Shown one piece after another: positions 1-8,632 of a stretch of 64,000 bases of DNA. Under the pieces are notes generated by a model. It did no database searches, was not told the origin of the DNA, and worked only from the letters and a program-made list of their open reading frames with translations. The stretch is from the NCBI RefSeq assembly GCF_027533625.1, contig NZ_JAQAGZ010000009.1, positions 215,550-279,549 of the forward strand, written 5' to 3'. Numbering within the stretch: the stretch's first letter is position 1; each line of letters begins with the position of its first letter. Source of the DNA: Paenibacillus gyeongsangnamensis. GTDB lineage: Bacteria; Bacillota; Bacilli; Paenibacillales; NBRC-103111. The translations under genes and the position numbers were made by a program.

Positions 1-563
1 TGCCGGTCGGCGACGACCAGAAGCAGCATTTGGAGCTGACGCGCGATCTCGCGCACCGCTTCAACCAGCGGTTCGGCGAAACGTTCAAGATCCCGCAGCC
101 ATATATTCCGGAAGTGGGGGCGCGAATCATGTCCCTCGACGACGCTTCGAAGAAAATGAGCAAGAGCAGCCCGAACGCCGGCAGCTTCATTGCGATGCTG
201 GATGCTCCCGACGTGATCCGCAAAAAAATCAGCAGAGCCGTCACCGACTCCGGCCGCGAGGTGAAATACGATCCGCAGAACAAGCCGGAGGTCAGCAATC
301 TGCTAGGCATCTACGCGCAATGCTCCGGCAAGTCGATTGCCGAGCTGGAGGCGCAGTACGAGGGCCAAGGCTACGGGCCGTTCAAGAAGGAGCTGGCCGA
401 AGCCGTCGTCTCCGTACTGGAGCCGATTCAGGAGCGCTACAGGCAAATCCGCAGCTCCGGCGAGCTGTACGATGTCCTGAAGCAGGGCAAGGAGCGCGCG
501 GCGGCCGAGGCCGAGAGCATGCTGAAGCAGGTGAAGGAGAAGATGGGCTTTGTGCTGCTGTGA
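1..563 (+). CDS. trpS: Tryptophanyl-tRNA synthetase, C-terminal part
   Basis: This is the 3' portion of a class I aminoacyl-tRNA synthetase that charges tRNA-Trp in the cytoplasm. The reading frame is open from base 3, so the gene begins upstream of the window. The first visible residues (PVGDDQKQHLELTRDLA) match the catalytic-core region of TrpRS. The ATP-binding signature KMSKS follows within KKMSKSS, and then the helical anticodon-binding domain with the conserved AVVSVLEPIQERYRQIR helix. The frame ends at a TGA, followed at once by a strong terminator hairpin. GC-rich codon use matches the ABC exporter genes further on and marks this as core genome. Confidence 0.97.
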   Translation, partial: PVGDDQKQHLELTRDLAHRFNQRFGETFKIPQPYIPEVGARIMSLDDASKKMSKSSPNAGSFIAMLDAPDVIRKKISRAVTDSGREVKYDPQNKPEVSNLLGIYAQCSGKSIAELEAQYEGQGYGPFKKELAEAVVSVLEPIQERYRQIRSSGELYDVLKQGKERAAAEAESMLKQVKEKMGFVLL

Positions 564-587
564 AATATAAGCAGCCTAACGCATACT

Positions 588-650
588 AAAAAAGGATGCA
601 CCCCCGGGAAAGCGGAGCTTGTCCGCTGATGAAGGGGATGCATCCTTTTT
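588..650. terminator. Bidirectional Rho-independent terminator
   Basis: The arms AAAAAGGATGCA and TGCATCCTTTTT flank an inner hairpin AGCGGA/TCCGCT. A-rich and T-rich tails on both sides let the structure stop trpS from the left and the convergent small membrane-protein gene from the right. Confidence 0.9.
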
Positions 651-670
651 ATTATGGCCGGCCTGGAGGG

Positions 671-847
671 CTACTCTTTGTCTTTGCGAAGCTTCGCTTT
701 CGTAATGAAGCCCGCCCCGATGAAGAAGAACGAGATCAAAGCGAACAGGATCGCCATCCAAGGCTTGCCGGCCGCCATGAAATAGCTGATTGCGGCCAGA
801 AGAGCCGTGCCCACGACGGCAAAAAATAACGCGAGTCCTTTATTCAT
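671..847 (-). CDS. Small two-helix membrane protein (DUF5325/YlaF-like)
   Basis: A 58-residue ORF begins at ATG 847 with a good ribosome site (AAAGGCGGTG, about 9 bases upstream). It encodes two hydrophobic helices, roughly residues 4-24 and 30-47, and ends in a basic tail (TKAKLRKDKE). Size, topology and the basic tail ending in a KxKLRK-type motif resemble the DUF5325 family (B. subtilis YlaF), whose function is unknown. The family link is from memory and moderate. The gene is convergent with trpS and shares its terminator. The strong start signal and compact fit argue that it is real. Confidence 0.75.
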   Translation of the reverse strand: MNKGLALFFAVVGTALLAAISYFMAAGKPWMAILFALISFFFIGAGFITKAKLRKDKE

Positions 848-909
848 GCGACAGTTACACCGCCTTTCGAAGAGGTTCTGAAACTCGAAAAAGTTTTTTC
901 AAATGCTGC

Positions 910-938
910 GCATATCTTTTCCCGTACATCACATAATA
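910..938 (+). promoter_or_regulatory. Sigma-G-type promoter for the SASP gene
   Basis: GCATA at 910-914 and CATAATA at 932-938 are separated by 17 bp. They match the forespore sigma-F/sigma-G pattern (-35 GHATR, -10 CATWHTA). The predicted transcript start lies about 50 bases before the SASP start codon, as expected for a forespore-expressed gene. Confidence 0.75.
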
Positions 939-996
939 AGCTTGCAAGCTTGCAAATACATCAAAGACATCATTCAATTGAAAGGAGTGCTGAAAA

Positions 997-1230
997 ATGG
1001 GTGCAGGACAATCCCGCAGCAGCAACCAATTGGTAGTTCCTCAAGCGAATCAGGCTTTGAATCAATTGAAGTATGAGGTAGCTCAAGAGCTGGGCATTCA
1101 GGTTCCTCAAGACGGTTACTGGGGTTACATCGCTTCCCGCGACGCGGGTGCAGTCGGTGGTAACATCACTCGCCGTCTGGTTCAAATCGCCGAACAAACC
1201 ATCTCCGGTCAAGCAGGGCAAATGCGCTAA
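997..1230 (+). CDS. Alpha/beta-type small acid-soluble spore protein
   Basis: The 77-residue protein belongs to the SASP alpha/beta family. These proteins coat spore DNA, protect it from UV and chemical damage, and serve as an amino-acid reserve at germination. Visible hallmarks are the germination-protease site region (KYEVAQELGIQV) and the second DNA-binding segment (GGNITRRLVQIAEQ). The start at ATG 997 is fixed by AAAGGAG at 981-987. A sigma-G-type promoter lies upstream and a terminator follows directly, so the gene is monocistronic and probably transcribed only in the forespore. It is direct evidence that the organism forms endospores. Confidence 0.97.
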   Translation: MGAGQSRSSNQLVVPQANQALNQLKYEVAQELGIQVPQDGYWGYIASRDAGAVGGNITRRLVQIAEQTISGQAGQMR

Positions 1231-1246
1231 ATTGCTTCATCAATAG

Positions 1247-1277
1247 AAGCTCAAGGAGAAATCCTTGGGCTTTTTTG
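1247..1277 (+). terminator. Rho-independent terminator of the SASP gene
   Basis: The stem AAGCTCAAGGA/TCCTTGGGCTT has a GAAA loop and a run of six T residues, 17 bases after the SASP stop codon. Confidence 0.9.
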
Positions 1278-1291
1278 AGTTGATAAGAATT

Positions 1292-1312
1292 TATAAGTTT
1301 TCGCAACTTATA
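1292..1312. other. Stem-loop between convergent genes
   Basis: A perfect 8-bp stem (TATAAGTT/AACTTATA) with a 5-base loop lies between the SASP gene and yfhP. It has no T-tract, so it is not a clear terminator. The rest of 1278-1500 shows only weak hairpins and no gene. Confidence 0.4.
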
Positions 1313-1500
1313 GCTTCGCATCAACCTTGATAAACGCGCTGGTCCTTGTAAGACAAGGACGGCGTAATCATTTATCCTGGACGACCAAAAAAGTTTGGAA
1401 GGCGGCTATTGTTCTCCATGCAAGAACGACGAAGCCCGGTGAGCCGTACCGGCTTGAACCGGATTGGATGCGCCCCCCGAGCTTCCGTCAGCCGCTGCCG

Positions 1501-2487
1501 TTAGGACAAATAGTCCACGCGCATTTTTTTCTGCAGCTTGGCCTCATTGAGCCAACCGACATAAGATTCCAGCGTCCGAAACTCCTTATCCATCCGCACC
1601 ACCGCGACGAACGGATACTGCTTCCGGTGCCGGTACCGCACATCCGCCCAGACGACCTCGTAGCCCCAAACCTGCTCCTTGACCTCAGCGCACGCGAATG
1701 AGGAAAAGTAAAGGAAGGAAGCGATGTCCGGATGCGTTTTGGACGCGTCCACCGCGGGATGGACATCGCACCTAACCCGATCGATCCAGTTGATGGCTTT
1801 ATTCCTGTATTCGCCGAGCTGGAACGAAGCATCCGCCTTATGCTTCACGATCTGCCAATGGGTAAGATTGAGCGTCGGAATCAGGGTATAGCGGTCGCCT
1901 GCCTCATAGTCAGGGTCCTGCCGGAACAGCTTCGATTCGAGCTCCTTGTGAAGCCAAGAGCGCCATACGTAGTAAAGCGCAATAAAAGCGTATAATATAG
2001 GAAAGAGCGTCTGCGGCTCCGTCCAATGTAGGGACCAGAGCAGAATGGCCACTAAGTGGGCTCCGAAAATGACCGGATCGAAAATATGAATGATATTCCA
2101 CGAGATCCATTTGTTCGTGATGGGGCGCAATGCCTGGGTGCCGTACGTATTGAATACATCAGTGAACACATGAAACGCAACGGCAATAAATACCCACAGC
2201 AGCACGTGCCCGATCGGCAGCTGACCGAAGCCGAGCTTCAGCAGCCCGGTAATACCGAGCGTCCATAGCGCGACGGCGGGCAGGGAGTGAGACAGGCCTC
2301 GATGGTTCTTAATGTATGCCGCATTGCTCTTCAGCCGAAGCAGCATGTCCGAATCGGGAGCCTGAGAGCCCAGCACGGTTCCGATCAATACGGCTGTGGA
2401 TACGGTAGGATCCGAAGCCACGACAGGGTCAATGTAAGCCAGGCCCGCTAATCCAAGGCCTATCACTAGGTGTGTTCCGGTGTCCAT
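1501..2487 (-). CDS. yfhP: YfhP-type membrane protein (YdjM/DUF457 family)
   Basis: This 328-residue integral membrane protein belongs to the family annotated as membrane-bound metal-dependent hydrolases (PF04307). The N-terminus carries the family's polar signatures: MDTGTH near residue 1, GSQAPDSD near residue 40 and HRGLSHSLP near residue 62. These His/Asp clusters could bind a metal. Four to five hydrophobic segments follow, and then a hydrophilic C-terminal half. B. subtilis YfhP has the same length and the same opening. A GGAGG ribosome site lies just upstream of ATG 2487. The substrate is unknown. Sure of the family, less of any enzymatic role. Confidence 0.85.
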   Translation of the reverse strand: MDTGTHLVIGLGLAGLAYIDPVVASDPTVSTAVLIGTVLGSQAPDSDMLLRLKSNAAYIKNHRGLSHSLPAVALWTLGITGLLKLGFGQLPIGHVLLWVFIAVAFHVFTDVFNTYGTQALRPITNKWISWNIIHIFDPVIFGAHLVAILLWSLHWTEPQTLFPILYAFIALYYVWRSWLHKELESKLFRQDPDYEAGDRYTLIPTLNLTHWQIVKHKADASFQLGEYRNKAINWIDRVRCDVHPAVDASKTHPDIASFLYFSSFACAEVKEQVWGYEVVWADVRYRHRKQYPFVAVVRMDKEFRTLESYVGWLNEAKLQKKMRVDYLS

Positions 2488-2587
2488 GACTAACCTCCTG
2501 AAACCCTTTTTCTCAACAGTGTATTGCAGGCGGGTAACTTTAGTGTATCATTTTCTACATTAAAATAAAGCCGGGGGCGTGAAAAAT

Positions 2588-2893
2588 ATGTGTCTCGTGT
2601 TTGTGGAATATTCCATCAAGGAGGAATCCCGTTCCGATTACTTAGTTTGGCTGGAAAAGCTGCGCAGCATACATCCGGAGCTCGAATGCTACGAAGGGAC
2701 GGAGCAGCCCGGACTGTTCGTCGAGCTGTGGAAGGGGATGGGGCCGGAGGGCTTCCAAGCGATGAAAGCGCAGCGTGCGGGGGCCGCTGCGGAAGGCGCC
2801 GGCTGGTGTCCGGAGACATGGAAAGCGCTTGACGAGTGGATCGACGGAGGGCGAGGCCGAATCCATATCTGGTCGTTCCAAAAAGTGATATAG
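2588..2893 (+). CDS. Conserved hypothetical protein, 101 aa
   Basis: I do not recognise the family. The start is placed at ATG 2588 because the GGGGGCG motif at 2573-2579 is then 8 bases away; the GTG at 2579 would overlap its own ribosome site. The protein opens with a strand-like MCLVFVEYSIKEE and has several Trp and acidic residues. It ends FQKVI, a pattern that could fit a small ferredoxin-like (ABM/NIPSNAP-like) fold, which is only a guess. It is divergent from yfhP and sits 90 bp before the ABC exporter operon in the same direction. Codon use matches the core genes. Confidence 0.6.
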   Translation: MCLVFVEYSIKEESRSDYLVWLEKLRSIHPELECYEGTEQPGLFVELWKGMGPEGFQAMKAQRAGAAAEGAGWCPETWKALDEWIDGGRGRIHIWSFQKVI

Positions 2894-2983
2894 TCCATCT
2901 TTTGCAGTAAAGATATCCATGGTTTCTTCCTTCCGTTCGATGTAACCTTATCAATAGTCTCAGTAGAAGCAGGGGGATATTGG

Positions 2984-4786
2984 ATGGGAAGGAATCATAT
3001 TTTTTGGCCCCACATCAAGGCCAATGCTTGGTCCTACGGTTTGGGTTTTGCATTATTGTCCATATCTTCCGTGATGCAGCTGTTCATTCCATGGCTGCTC
3101 GGCCAATTCACCGACCGGCTCCAAATCGGCAAGCTCACTTACGAGGAAGCGGTTCGCTTCGGAATCTGGATGATTGCCGTCGGTTTCGGCATCGCATTCT
3201 TCCGTTCGGTATCGCGGATGTATTTGTTTCGTCTCTCAAGGCAGCTGGAGATGCGGGTGCGCGGCGATCTGTTCGCGCATTGGGAGAAGCTGTCGGCGCA
3301 ATATTTCAACAACCAGCGCATCGGCGACCTGATGTCCCACGCCATCAGCGACGTGGGAGTTATCCGGGAGGTGACGATGCAGGGGTATTTTACGGTGATG
3401 GAGGCCGTATTCCTGATCACCGTGTCCGTGGCCGCCATGGTCCAGACGGTCGGTCTGTGGCTTACGGTTGTCACGATGCTGCCTCTGCCGCTCCTCAGCC
3501 TGCTTGCTTATAAATTCAACCGCAAGATTATGGAGCAGTCGGCCAATATGCAGGAGGCGATCTCCGATCTGACAAGCCGGGTGCAGGAATTCACGGCAGG
3601 CATCCGTGTTGTGAAAGCGTTTATTCAGGAACAGGCGGAGCGCAAGCTGTTCACCGAGGACAACCGGAGGGCGGTGGAGATGAACCGGCGGTTCGTTCGC
3701 TCCAACTCGCTCTTCGGCGCCCTCAGCACCGGGATCGTCGGCTTCAGCTTCCTGGTATCCGTCATTGTGGGCGGTATTATGGTCCTGAAGCAAGGCATTA
3801 CGCTCGGCGAATTCGTGGCTTTCAACACGTATCTGTCGCTTTTGATGGGACCGATCGAGGGGCTGGGCAAGGTCGTCAACCTGCTTCAGCGCGGAAAAGC
3901 GTCAGAGCAGCGGCTGATGGAAATTTTCAACACGGAGCCGGACGTGGTGGACGACATCATGGCCAAGGACGATATTCAGGACATTGCAGGCGACATCGAA
4001 ATCCGCAACCTGACATTCTCTTACCCGGAGGCGGGGCGTCCGACGCTTCGCGACGTTTCGCTCAAGGTGCCGAAGGGTACGAGTCTTGCGATCGTAGGCC
4101 GGGTCGGCAGCGGCAAGAGCACGCTCGTGCATCTGCTGGTCAGGCTGTATAACCCGCCGAAGGGGACGGTATTCGTCGACGGGCACGATATCCACGAAAT
4201 TCCGCTCCGCACGCTCCGGGGACAGATCGGAATTGTGCCGCAGGACCAATTCCTGTTCTCTTCGACGATTCGGGATAATATCGGATTCGACCCGAAGCCG
4301 TACTCCGACGATCAGGTCGTCGAGGCGGCGAAGGTCGCTCAGGTGTACGACAACATCGTGGAATTCCCGCATCAATTCGATACGGCGCTCGGCGAGCGGG
4401 GGATTTCTCTATCCGGCGGTCAGCGTCAGCGTGTGAGCATTGCCCGGGCAATTATTAAGAAGCCTTCCGTGCTCATCTTCGACGACAGCCTCTCGGCCGT
4501 GGATACGATTACGGAGGATCTGATCCTGGAAGGCCTCGAATCCGTCATGAACAAGCGTACGACCATCATTATCGGACACCGGATCTCCAGCGTTCAGAAC
4601 GCCGATCAGATCATCGTCATGGATGAAGGCCGCATTGTGGAGCGCGGAACGCATGAACAGCTGCTCGGCAAGAACGGTATCTATGCGGACATGTATCACA
4701 AGCAGCTGCTTGACCGGGAAGCGGAGCGCGAGGACGGAATGGCGCAGACGCAGGCGCGGTTGCTCCAAGGGGGAGCCGGAGCATGA
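2984..4786 (+). CDS. Heterodimeric ABC exporter subunit, degenerate-site half (YheI/BmrC-like)
   Basis: The 600-residue protein is a transmembrane-NBD fusion of the type IV multidrug exporter class. Six hydrophobic segments occupy about residues 15-310. The NBD has Walker A GRVGSGKST (about 371-379), the canonical signature LSGGQRQR (about 476) and Walker B VLIFDDSLSAVD (about 496). The catalytic Glu after Walker B is Asp, as in B. subtilis YheI/BmrC. Together with its partner this predicts one degenerate and one hydrolytic ATP site. The start ATG 2984 has AGGGGG 7 bases upstream. Its stop overlaps the next gene's start by 4 bp (ATGA), so the two are translationally coupled. Confidence 0.92.
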   Translation: MGRNHIFWPHIKANAWSYGLGFALLSISSVMQLFIPWLLGQFTDRLQIGKLTYEEAVRFGIWMIAVGFGIAFFRSVSRMYLFRLSRQLEMRVRGDLFAHWEKLSAQYFNNQRIGDLMSHAISDVGVIREVTMQGYFTVMEAVFLITVSVAAMVQTVGLWLTVVTMLPLPLLSLLAYKFNRKIMEQSANMQEAISDLTSRVQEFTAGIRVVKAFIQEQAERKLFTEDNRRAVEMNRRFVRSNSLFGALSTGIVGFSFLVSVIVGGIMVLKQGITLGEFVAFNTYLSLLMGPIEGLGKVVNLLQRGKASEQRLMEIFNTEPDVVDDIMAKDDIQDIAGDIEIRNLTFSYPEAGRPTLRDVSLKVPKGTSLAIVGRVGSGKSTLVHLLVRLYNPPKGTVFVDGHDIHEIPLRTLRGQIGIVPQDQFLFSSTIRDNIGFDPKPYSDDQVVEAAKVAQVYDNIVEFPHQFDTALGERGISLSGGQRQRVSIARAIIKKPSVLIFDDSLSAVDTITEDLILEGLESVMNKRTTIIIGHRISSVQNADQIIVMDEGRIVERGTHEQLLGKNGIYADMYHKQLLDREAEREDGMAQTQARLLQGGAGA

Positions 4787-6891
4787 ATATTCATTCGGAG
4801 AATAATATCAATCATCTGAAGGACTCGCAGCTGCTTTCGCGGCTCCTGTCTTACGCCAAGCCTTATTGGCGAATGATTCTGCTTTGCATCATGCTGGCCT
4901 TCCTTAGCGTCGTTTCCGATCTGGCCCGGCCCTACATTATGAAGATTGCCATTGACGGACATATTAACGGATTGCATAAGCCGATGGCCATGGCCGATGC
5001 CCTTCAGGCCGACCGGCTGAAGCGCGAATATGGCGAAACGGTCGTTTGGAACGGCAAAGCTTACGCCCGGCTCGACCCGGGCACAACCCTTCCCGAGGGT
5101 TTGGGCAAAGCACAAATTGTGAGAGCGGGCGGGGAGGAATGGCTCGTTCCGGATTGGCTCCCGGCCCAGGCATCCGTAGAAGGGGCGAATATTCTAGCAG
5201 CGGCAGGCGGTAACGGCGGGGTGATCGTCGACGGGAAAACTTATCCTGCCGTTCCTTTGGACCCCGCCGCCCTGGATGCGTTCCGCAAGCAGGACTATCT
5301 CGGTTTTGCCAAGCTGGGCGCCTTGTTCCTGCTGGCCGTGGCCGGCGCTGCGCTGCTGAACTATTACCAGAGCAATCTGCTCCAGTTCACGGGGCAGACC
5401 ATTATCTTCAACATCCGGCAGCAGCTGTTCACGCATCTCAGCCGCATGTCGATGTCCTACTTCGACCGCAATCCGGTCGGACGGCTCGTGGTCCGGGTCA
5501 CGCAGGATACGGAGGCGCTCAACCAGCTGTATTCCCAGGTCGTCGTCAACCTGGTGAAGGATATGATCGTCCTGATCGGCATTATCGTAATCATGCTGCA
5601 GATGAACGTAAAGCTGGCGCTGCTCTCCTTCGCCGTGCTTCCGTTCCTCGCGGGTCTGACGTTCTGGTACCGCTCGGTCATCCGGGAAGCACAGCGGGTA
5701 TCGCGGGTTATTCTATCGAGACTCAATTCTTTCCTGGCCGAGAACTTGTCCGGAATCCGGATCACTCAGTTGTTTATCCGGGAGGAGCGGCAGCGGGAGC
5801 AGTTCGACGCGCATAATACCGAGTACTACAGGGCTGGAATGCGGGGCACCGTCATCAACTCGATCTTCCAGCCGGCCATCGGTTTCCTGGGAAATATCGC
5901 GATCGCCCTGCTGCTGTGGTACGGGGGCGCGAGCGTCATTGACGGAGGCATTACGTTCGGTATCGTGTATGCTTTCACCCATTATGTCAGACAGTTCTTC
6001 CAACCGCTGATGAGCTTGGCGGAGAAATATAACCAAATCCAGACGGCCATGGTGGGCGCGGAGCGGATCTTCGAAACGCTCGACGAACAGCCGGCCATCG
6101 TCGATCCCGTGAAGCCGAGGCATCTGCCGGAGCGGGTGCGCGGGGAGATTGCATTCGAGAACGTATGGTTCGCCTACGCGGGGGAGGATTGGGTGCTGAA
6201 GGATGTATCCTTCACCATTCTGCCCGGACAGACCGTCGCTTTCGTCGGGGCTACCGGCGCGGGCAAGAGCTCGATCATTCAGCTGATCAACCGGTTCTAC
6301 GATATCCAGAAGGGCAGCATCAAGCTGGACGGCGTCGATATCCGCGACATTCCGCTGGATGAGCTGCGCCGTTACATCAGCATCGTGCAGCAGGACGTCT
6401 TCCTATTCACGGGCGACATCGCCTCGAACATCCGGCTAAACAACGCCGGGATTACGGATGCCGAAGTGGTCCAAGCGGCGAAGATGGTGCACATCGACGA
6501 ATATATCCGGACGCTGCCGGACGGCTACGGCACGCTGCTCGGGGAGCGGGGCATCAACCTGTCGCTCGGCCAGCGCCAGCTGCTTTCTTTCGCCCGGGCG
6601 ATCGCCTTCGAGCCGCAAATCCTGATTCTCGACGAGGCGACCTCGAACATTGATACCGAGACGGAGCTCGTCGTGCAGGATGCGCTAAACAATATCTCCG
6701 CCGGCCGGACGACGCTGATCATCGCCCACCGCTTATCCACGATCCAGCATGCCGACCAGATTATCGTCATGCACAAGGGCAAGGTGCGCGAGATCGGCAG
6801 CCATTACCAGCTGCTTGCGCAGCGGGGATACTATTACCGGCTGTACGAGCTCCAGTACAAGGAACAGAAGCCGCTGCCGAAGGCGCGGTAG
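4783..6891 (+). CDS. Heterodimeric ABC exporter subunit, hydrolytic half (YheH/BmrD-like)
   Basis: The 702-residue partner of the preceding subunit is longer than a usual half-transporter. An insert of about 110 residues (roughly 55-165) lies between the first two membrane helices, matching the extracytoplasmic domain known from BmrD. The NBD carries Walker A GATGAGKSS (about 488), an unusual signature LSLGQRQ (about 592) and a canonical Walker B ILILDEATSN (about 613) with catalytic Glu. Because the partner has Asp at that position, only one composite site should turn over ATP efficiently. By homology the pair exports drugs or lipophilic compounds. No attenuator-type leader was recognised upstream. 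Confidence 0.92.
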   Translation: MNIHSENNINHLKDSQLLSRLLSYAKPYWRMILLCIMLAFLSVVSDLARPYIMKIAIDGHINGLHKPMAMADALQADRLKREYGETVVWNGKAYARLDPGTTLPEGLGKAQIVRAGGEEWLVPDWLPAQASVEGANILAAAGGNGGVIVDGKTYPAVPLDPAALDAFRKQDYLGFAKLGALFLLAVAGAALLNYYQSNLLQFTGQTIIFNIRQQLFTHLSRMSMSYFDRNPVGRLVVRVTQDTEALNQLYSQVVVNLVKDMIVLIGIIVIMLQMNVKLALLSFAVLPFLAGLTFWYRSVIREAQRVSRVILSRLNSFLAENLSGIRITQLFIREERQREQFDAHNTEYYRAGMRGTVINSIFQPAIGFLGNIAIALLLWYGGASVIDGGITFGIVYAFTHYVRQFFQPLMSLAEKYNQIQTAMVGAERIFETLDEQPAIVDPVKPRHLPERVRGEIAFENVWFAYAGEDWVLKDVSFTILPGQTVAFVGATGAGKSSIIQLINRFYDIQKGSIKLDGVDIRDIPLDELRRYISIVQQDVFLFTGDIASNIRLNNAGITDAEVVQAAKMVHIDEYIRTLPDGYGTLLGERGINLSLGQRQLLSFARAIAFEPQILILDEATSNIDTETELVVQDALNNISAGRTTLIIAHRLSTIQHADQIIVMHKGKVREIGSHYQLLAQRGYYYRLYELQYKEQKPLPKAR

Positions 6892-6919
6892 GCTTGGGAG
6901 CTTATGCAATTTCGACTAA

Positions 6920-6988
6920 GCTAACTCGTACGCTAGTTCAATAAAACAACATCTCGAGGCTGCCGCGGAGTGATTATCGGCAGCCTCG
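6920..6988. repeat. Dispersed intergenic repeat, copy 1 (box plus hairpin)
   Basis: The box CTAACTCGTACGCTAGTTC is followed by an 11-bp perfect stem, CGAGGCTGCCG/CGGCAGCCTCG. The same architecture recurs at 9314, 10000, 11597, 12042, 62668 and 63709. The hairpin could also end transcription of the exporter operon, but it lacks a T-run. Confidence 0.6.
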
Positions 6989-7083
6989 TTGCGATTGGGC
7001 AGGATAACTCAACAATTACAATTGAATATATATACATTTCGATATATAATTATACACATGTATAAATGGTAAGGAGTGGAAAA

Positions 7084-8028
7084 GTGAAATATAAAATATT
7101 TGTGGATGGTCAAGAAGGTACAACAGGTTTAAAAATACATGATTACTTATCTAAGATTTCTAACATAGAAGTAATCAAAATTGAGTCGGAAAAGCGAAAA
7201 GATTACGAAGCCCGTAGGGCTTTATTAAATGAAGCAGATGTTGTATTCCTTTGTCTTCCAGATTCCGCTTCAAGGGATTCCGTATCTATGATAAGTAATA
7301 ATAAGACCAAAATAATTGATGCAAGTACGGCGTTTAGGACCAACCAGGAGTGGACATACGGATTACCAGAATTACATAAAAATCAAAGAAATAAAATCCA
7401 AAATTCATCTAGAGTATCAGTCCCAGGATGTCACGCGACAGGATTTATTTTGGCTATACAGCCCTTGGTAGCTGAAGGAATTATACCGAGGGATTACCCT
7501 ACGTCTTGTTATTCGCTTACAGGATATAGTGGTGGAGGTAAGAGACTTATATCTGAATATCAGAACTCAAATAGAGAACAGCTTTTCGCACCAAGACAAT
7601 ATGCACTTAACCTTAACCACAAGCATCTTCCAGAAATGCAACTGTATTCTGGGTTGAACTCAGCACCACTTTTCACTCCAATAGTCGCAAACTATTATCA
7701 GGGTGATGCAGTTACTATTCCTCTCTTTCCTAGAATGTTTATAAAGAATGTAACGGCAAGAGATATTCAAGAACTGCTTGCCTCGTATTATAAAGATGAA
7801 CGTTTTATTCGAGTTATTCCATACGACTCTGAGGCATATCTTGAAGACGGTTACTTTAATCTCATGCAATGCAATAATACAAATTATTTGGATATATTTG
7901 TTTTTGGCCATAAAGATGAAATATTACTTGTTTCTAGATTTGATAATTTGGGAAAAGGCGCCTCGGGGGCAGCCATTCAAAATATGAACATTATGCTTGG
8001 ATTTGACGAAGGTATAGGACTAGAGTAA
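7084..8028 (+). CDS. argC: N-acetyl-gamma-glutamyl-phosphate reductase, short type
   Basis: ArgC reduces N-acetylglutamyl phosphate with NADPH in arginine biosynthesis. At 314 residues this is the short (type 2) form. The N-terminal dinucleotide-binding region reads FVDGQEGTTGLKIHDYL, and the catalytic Cys lies in VPGCHATGF. GTG 7084 is preferred to the TTG/ATG further upstream because AAGGAG sits 8 bases before it. The gene stands alone, with no other arg genes nearby. Its AT-rich codon use contrasts sharply with the GC-rich exporter genes before it and the GC-rich debris after it, which points to horizontal acquisition. The AT-rich leader (7015-7070) could hold an ArgR box, but none is clear. 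Confidence 0.9.
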   Translation: MKYKIFVDGQEGTTGLKIHDYLSKISNIEVIKIESEKRKDYEARRALLNEADVVFLCLPDSASRDSVSMISNNKTKIIDASTAFRTNQEWTYGLPELHKNQRNKIQNSSRVSVPGCHATGFILAIQPLVAEGIIPRDYPTSCYSLTGYSGGGKRLISEYQNSNREQLFAPRQYALNLNHKHLPEMQLYSGLNSAPLFTPIVANYYQGDAVTIPLFPRMFIKNVTARDIQELLASYYKDERFIRVIPYDSEAYLEDGYFNLMQCNNTNYLDIFVFGHKDEILLVSRFDNLGKGASGAAIQNMNIMLGFDEGIGLE

Positions 8029-8036
8029 GAGAAATA

Positions 8037-8213
8037 AGCGATCCGGAGGACGAACGCGTAACCCGGCATGTGGACGTGACGCGCAGCGCCTTCCTGGAAG
8101 CGGGACAGATCGTAGACCATTATTACAGAAAAGGCGTGGCGGCGGCGATCATTCGAAAAGCCGAGCGCCCCGCAGCAGGTGATTCCCTCAGATCGGAAGG
8201 ACGATTGGAATAG
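8037..8213 (+). pseudogene. Remnant of an unrecognised GC-rich gene
   Basis: Directly after argC the base composition jumps back to GC-rich. A frame stays open from before 8037 to the TAG at 8211 (S-D-P-E-D-E-R-V-T-R-H then AGQIVDHYYRKGVAAAIIRK). There is no start codon with a ribosome site. This looks like the C-terminal part of a coding region truncated by the argC insertion. I do not recognise the family. Confidence 0.4.
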
Positions 8214-8538
8214 CCTGCCCGGCTATGAAATAAAGCAGTGGGGCGGTGGACGATATTTGGTGATACACAAAAAGCTGAGTGATTTTCCGAAGCCAACCGT
8301 ACTCGGGCTGCTGTCGATTTATTTTTCGCTGGAAGAGATCGAGCGTCTGAGCAAGCAAATGTTCGATCCGAGTTATGAAAACGTTTTCTTATTTATGAAC
8401 GAGGACAAACAGCTCGTCTATATGTCCGGCGATCCGTCCGATGAACGGAATCGGCTTGAGGCAGCATCACCGATGTTGACAGTGGCACCTGTACTGACAC
8501 AATTGATTTTTACATGCCCTACAATGGAAGGCATTTGA
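8179..8538 (+). pseudogene. Sensor-domain fragment, probably of a YesM-type histidine kinase
   Basis: The 119-residue frame (WNSLPGYEIKQWGGGRYLV, then FPKPTVLGLLSIYFSLEEIE) resembles the extracytoplasmic sensor region of YesM-type sensor kinases, where a prose-like 'FLFMNEDKQLVYMSGD' strand pattern is common. There is no kinase domain downstream, no signal sequence and no ribosome site, so it is an isolated gene piece. The family assignment is by resemblance and weak. Confidence 0.4.
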
Positions 8539-8632
8539 GAACCACCAGGATACTTGTTGTCGTTGTCAGCGGGGTTTAATTTTACAAACAGCGGGTGGCT
8601 CTTTGCTAACCTCGATAGTTTCTTAAAATGGA

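Noticed and set aside
2616..2954. Minus-strand ORFs opposite the 101-aa hypothetical gene
   Set aside because: High-GC shadow frames without ribosome sites.
6955..6988. Simple terminator for the ABC exporter operon
   Set aside because: No T-run, and the same box-plus-hairpin pattern recurs at unrelated sites. Treated as a repeat-family member that may terminate only incidentally.
7015..7083. T-box or arginine-responsive leader for argC
   Set aside because: No T-box specifier/antiterminator features, and no convincing ArgR palindrome in this AT-rich stretch.
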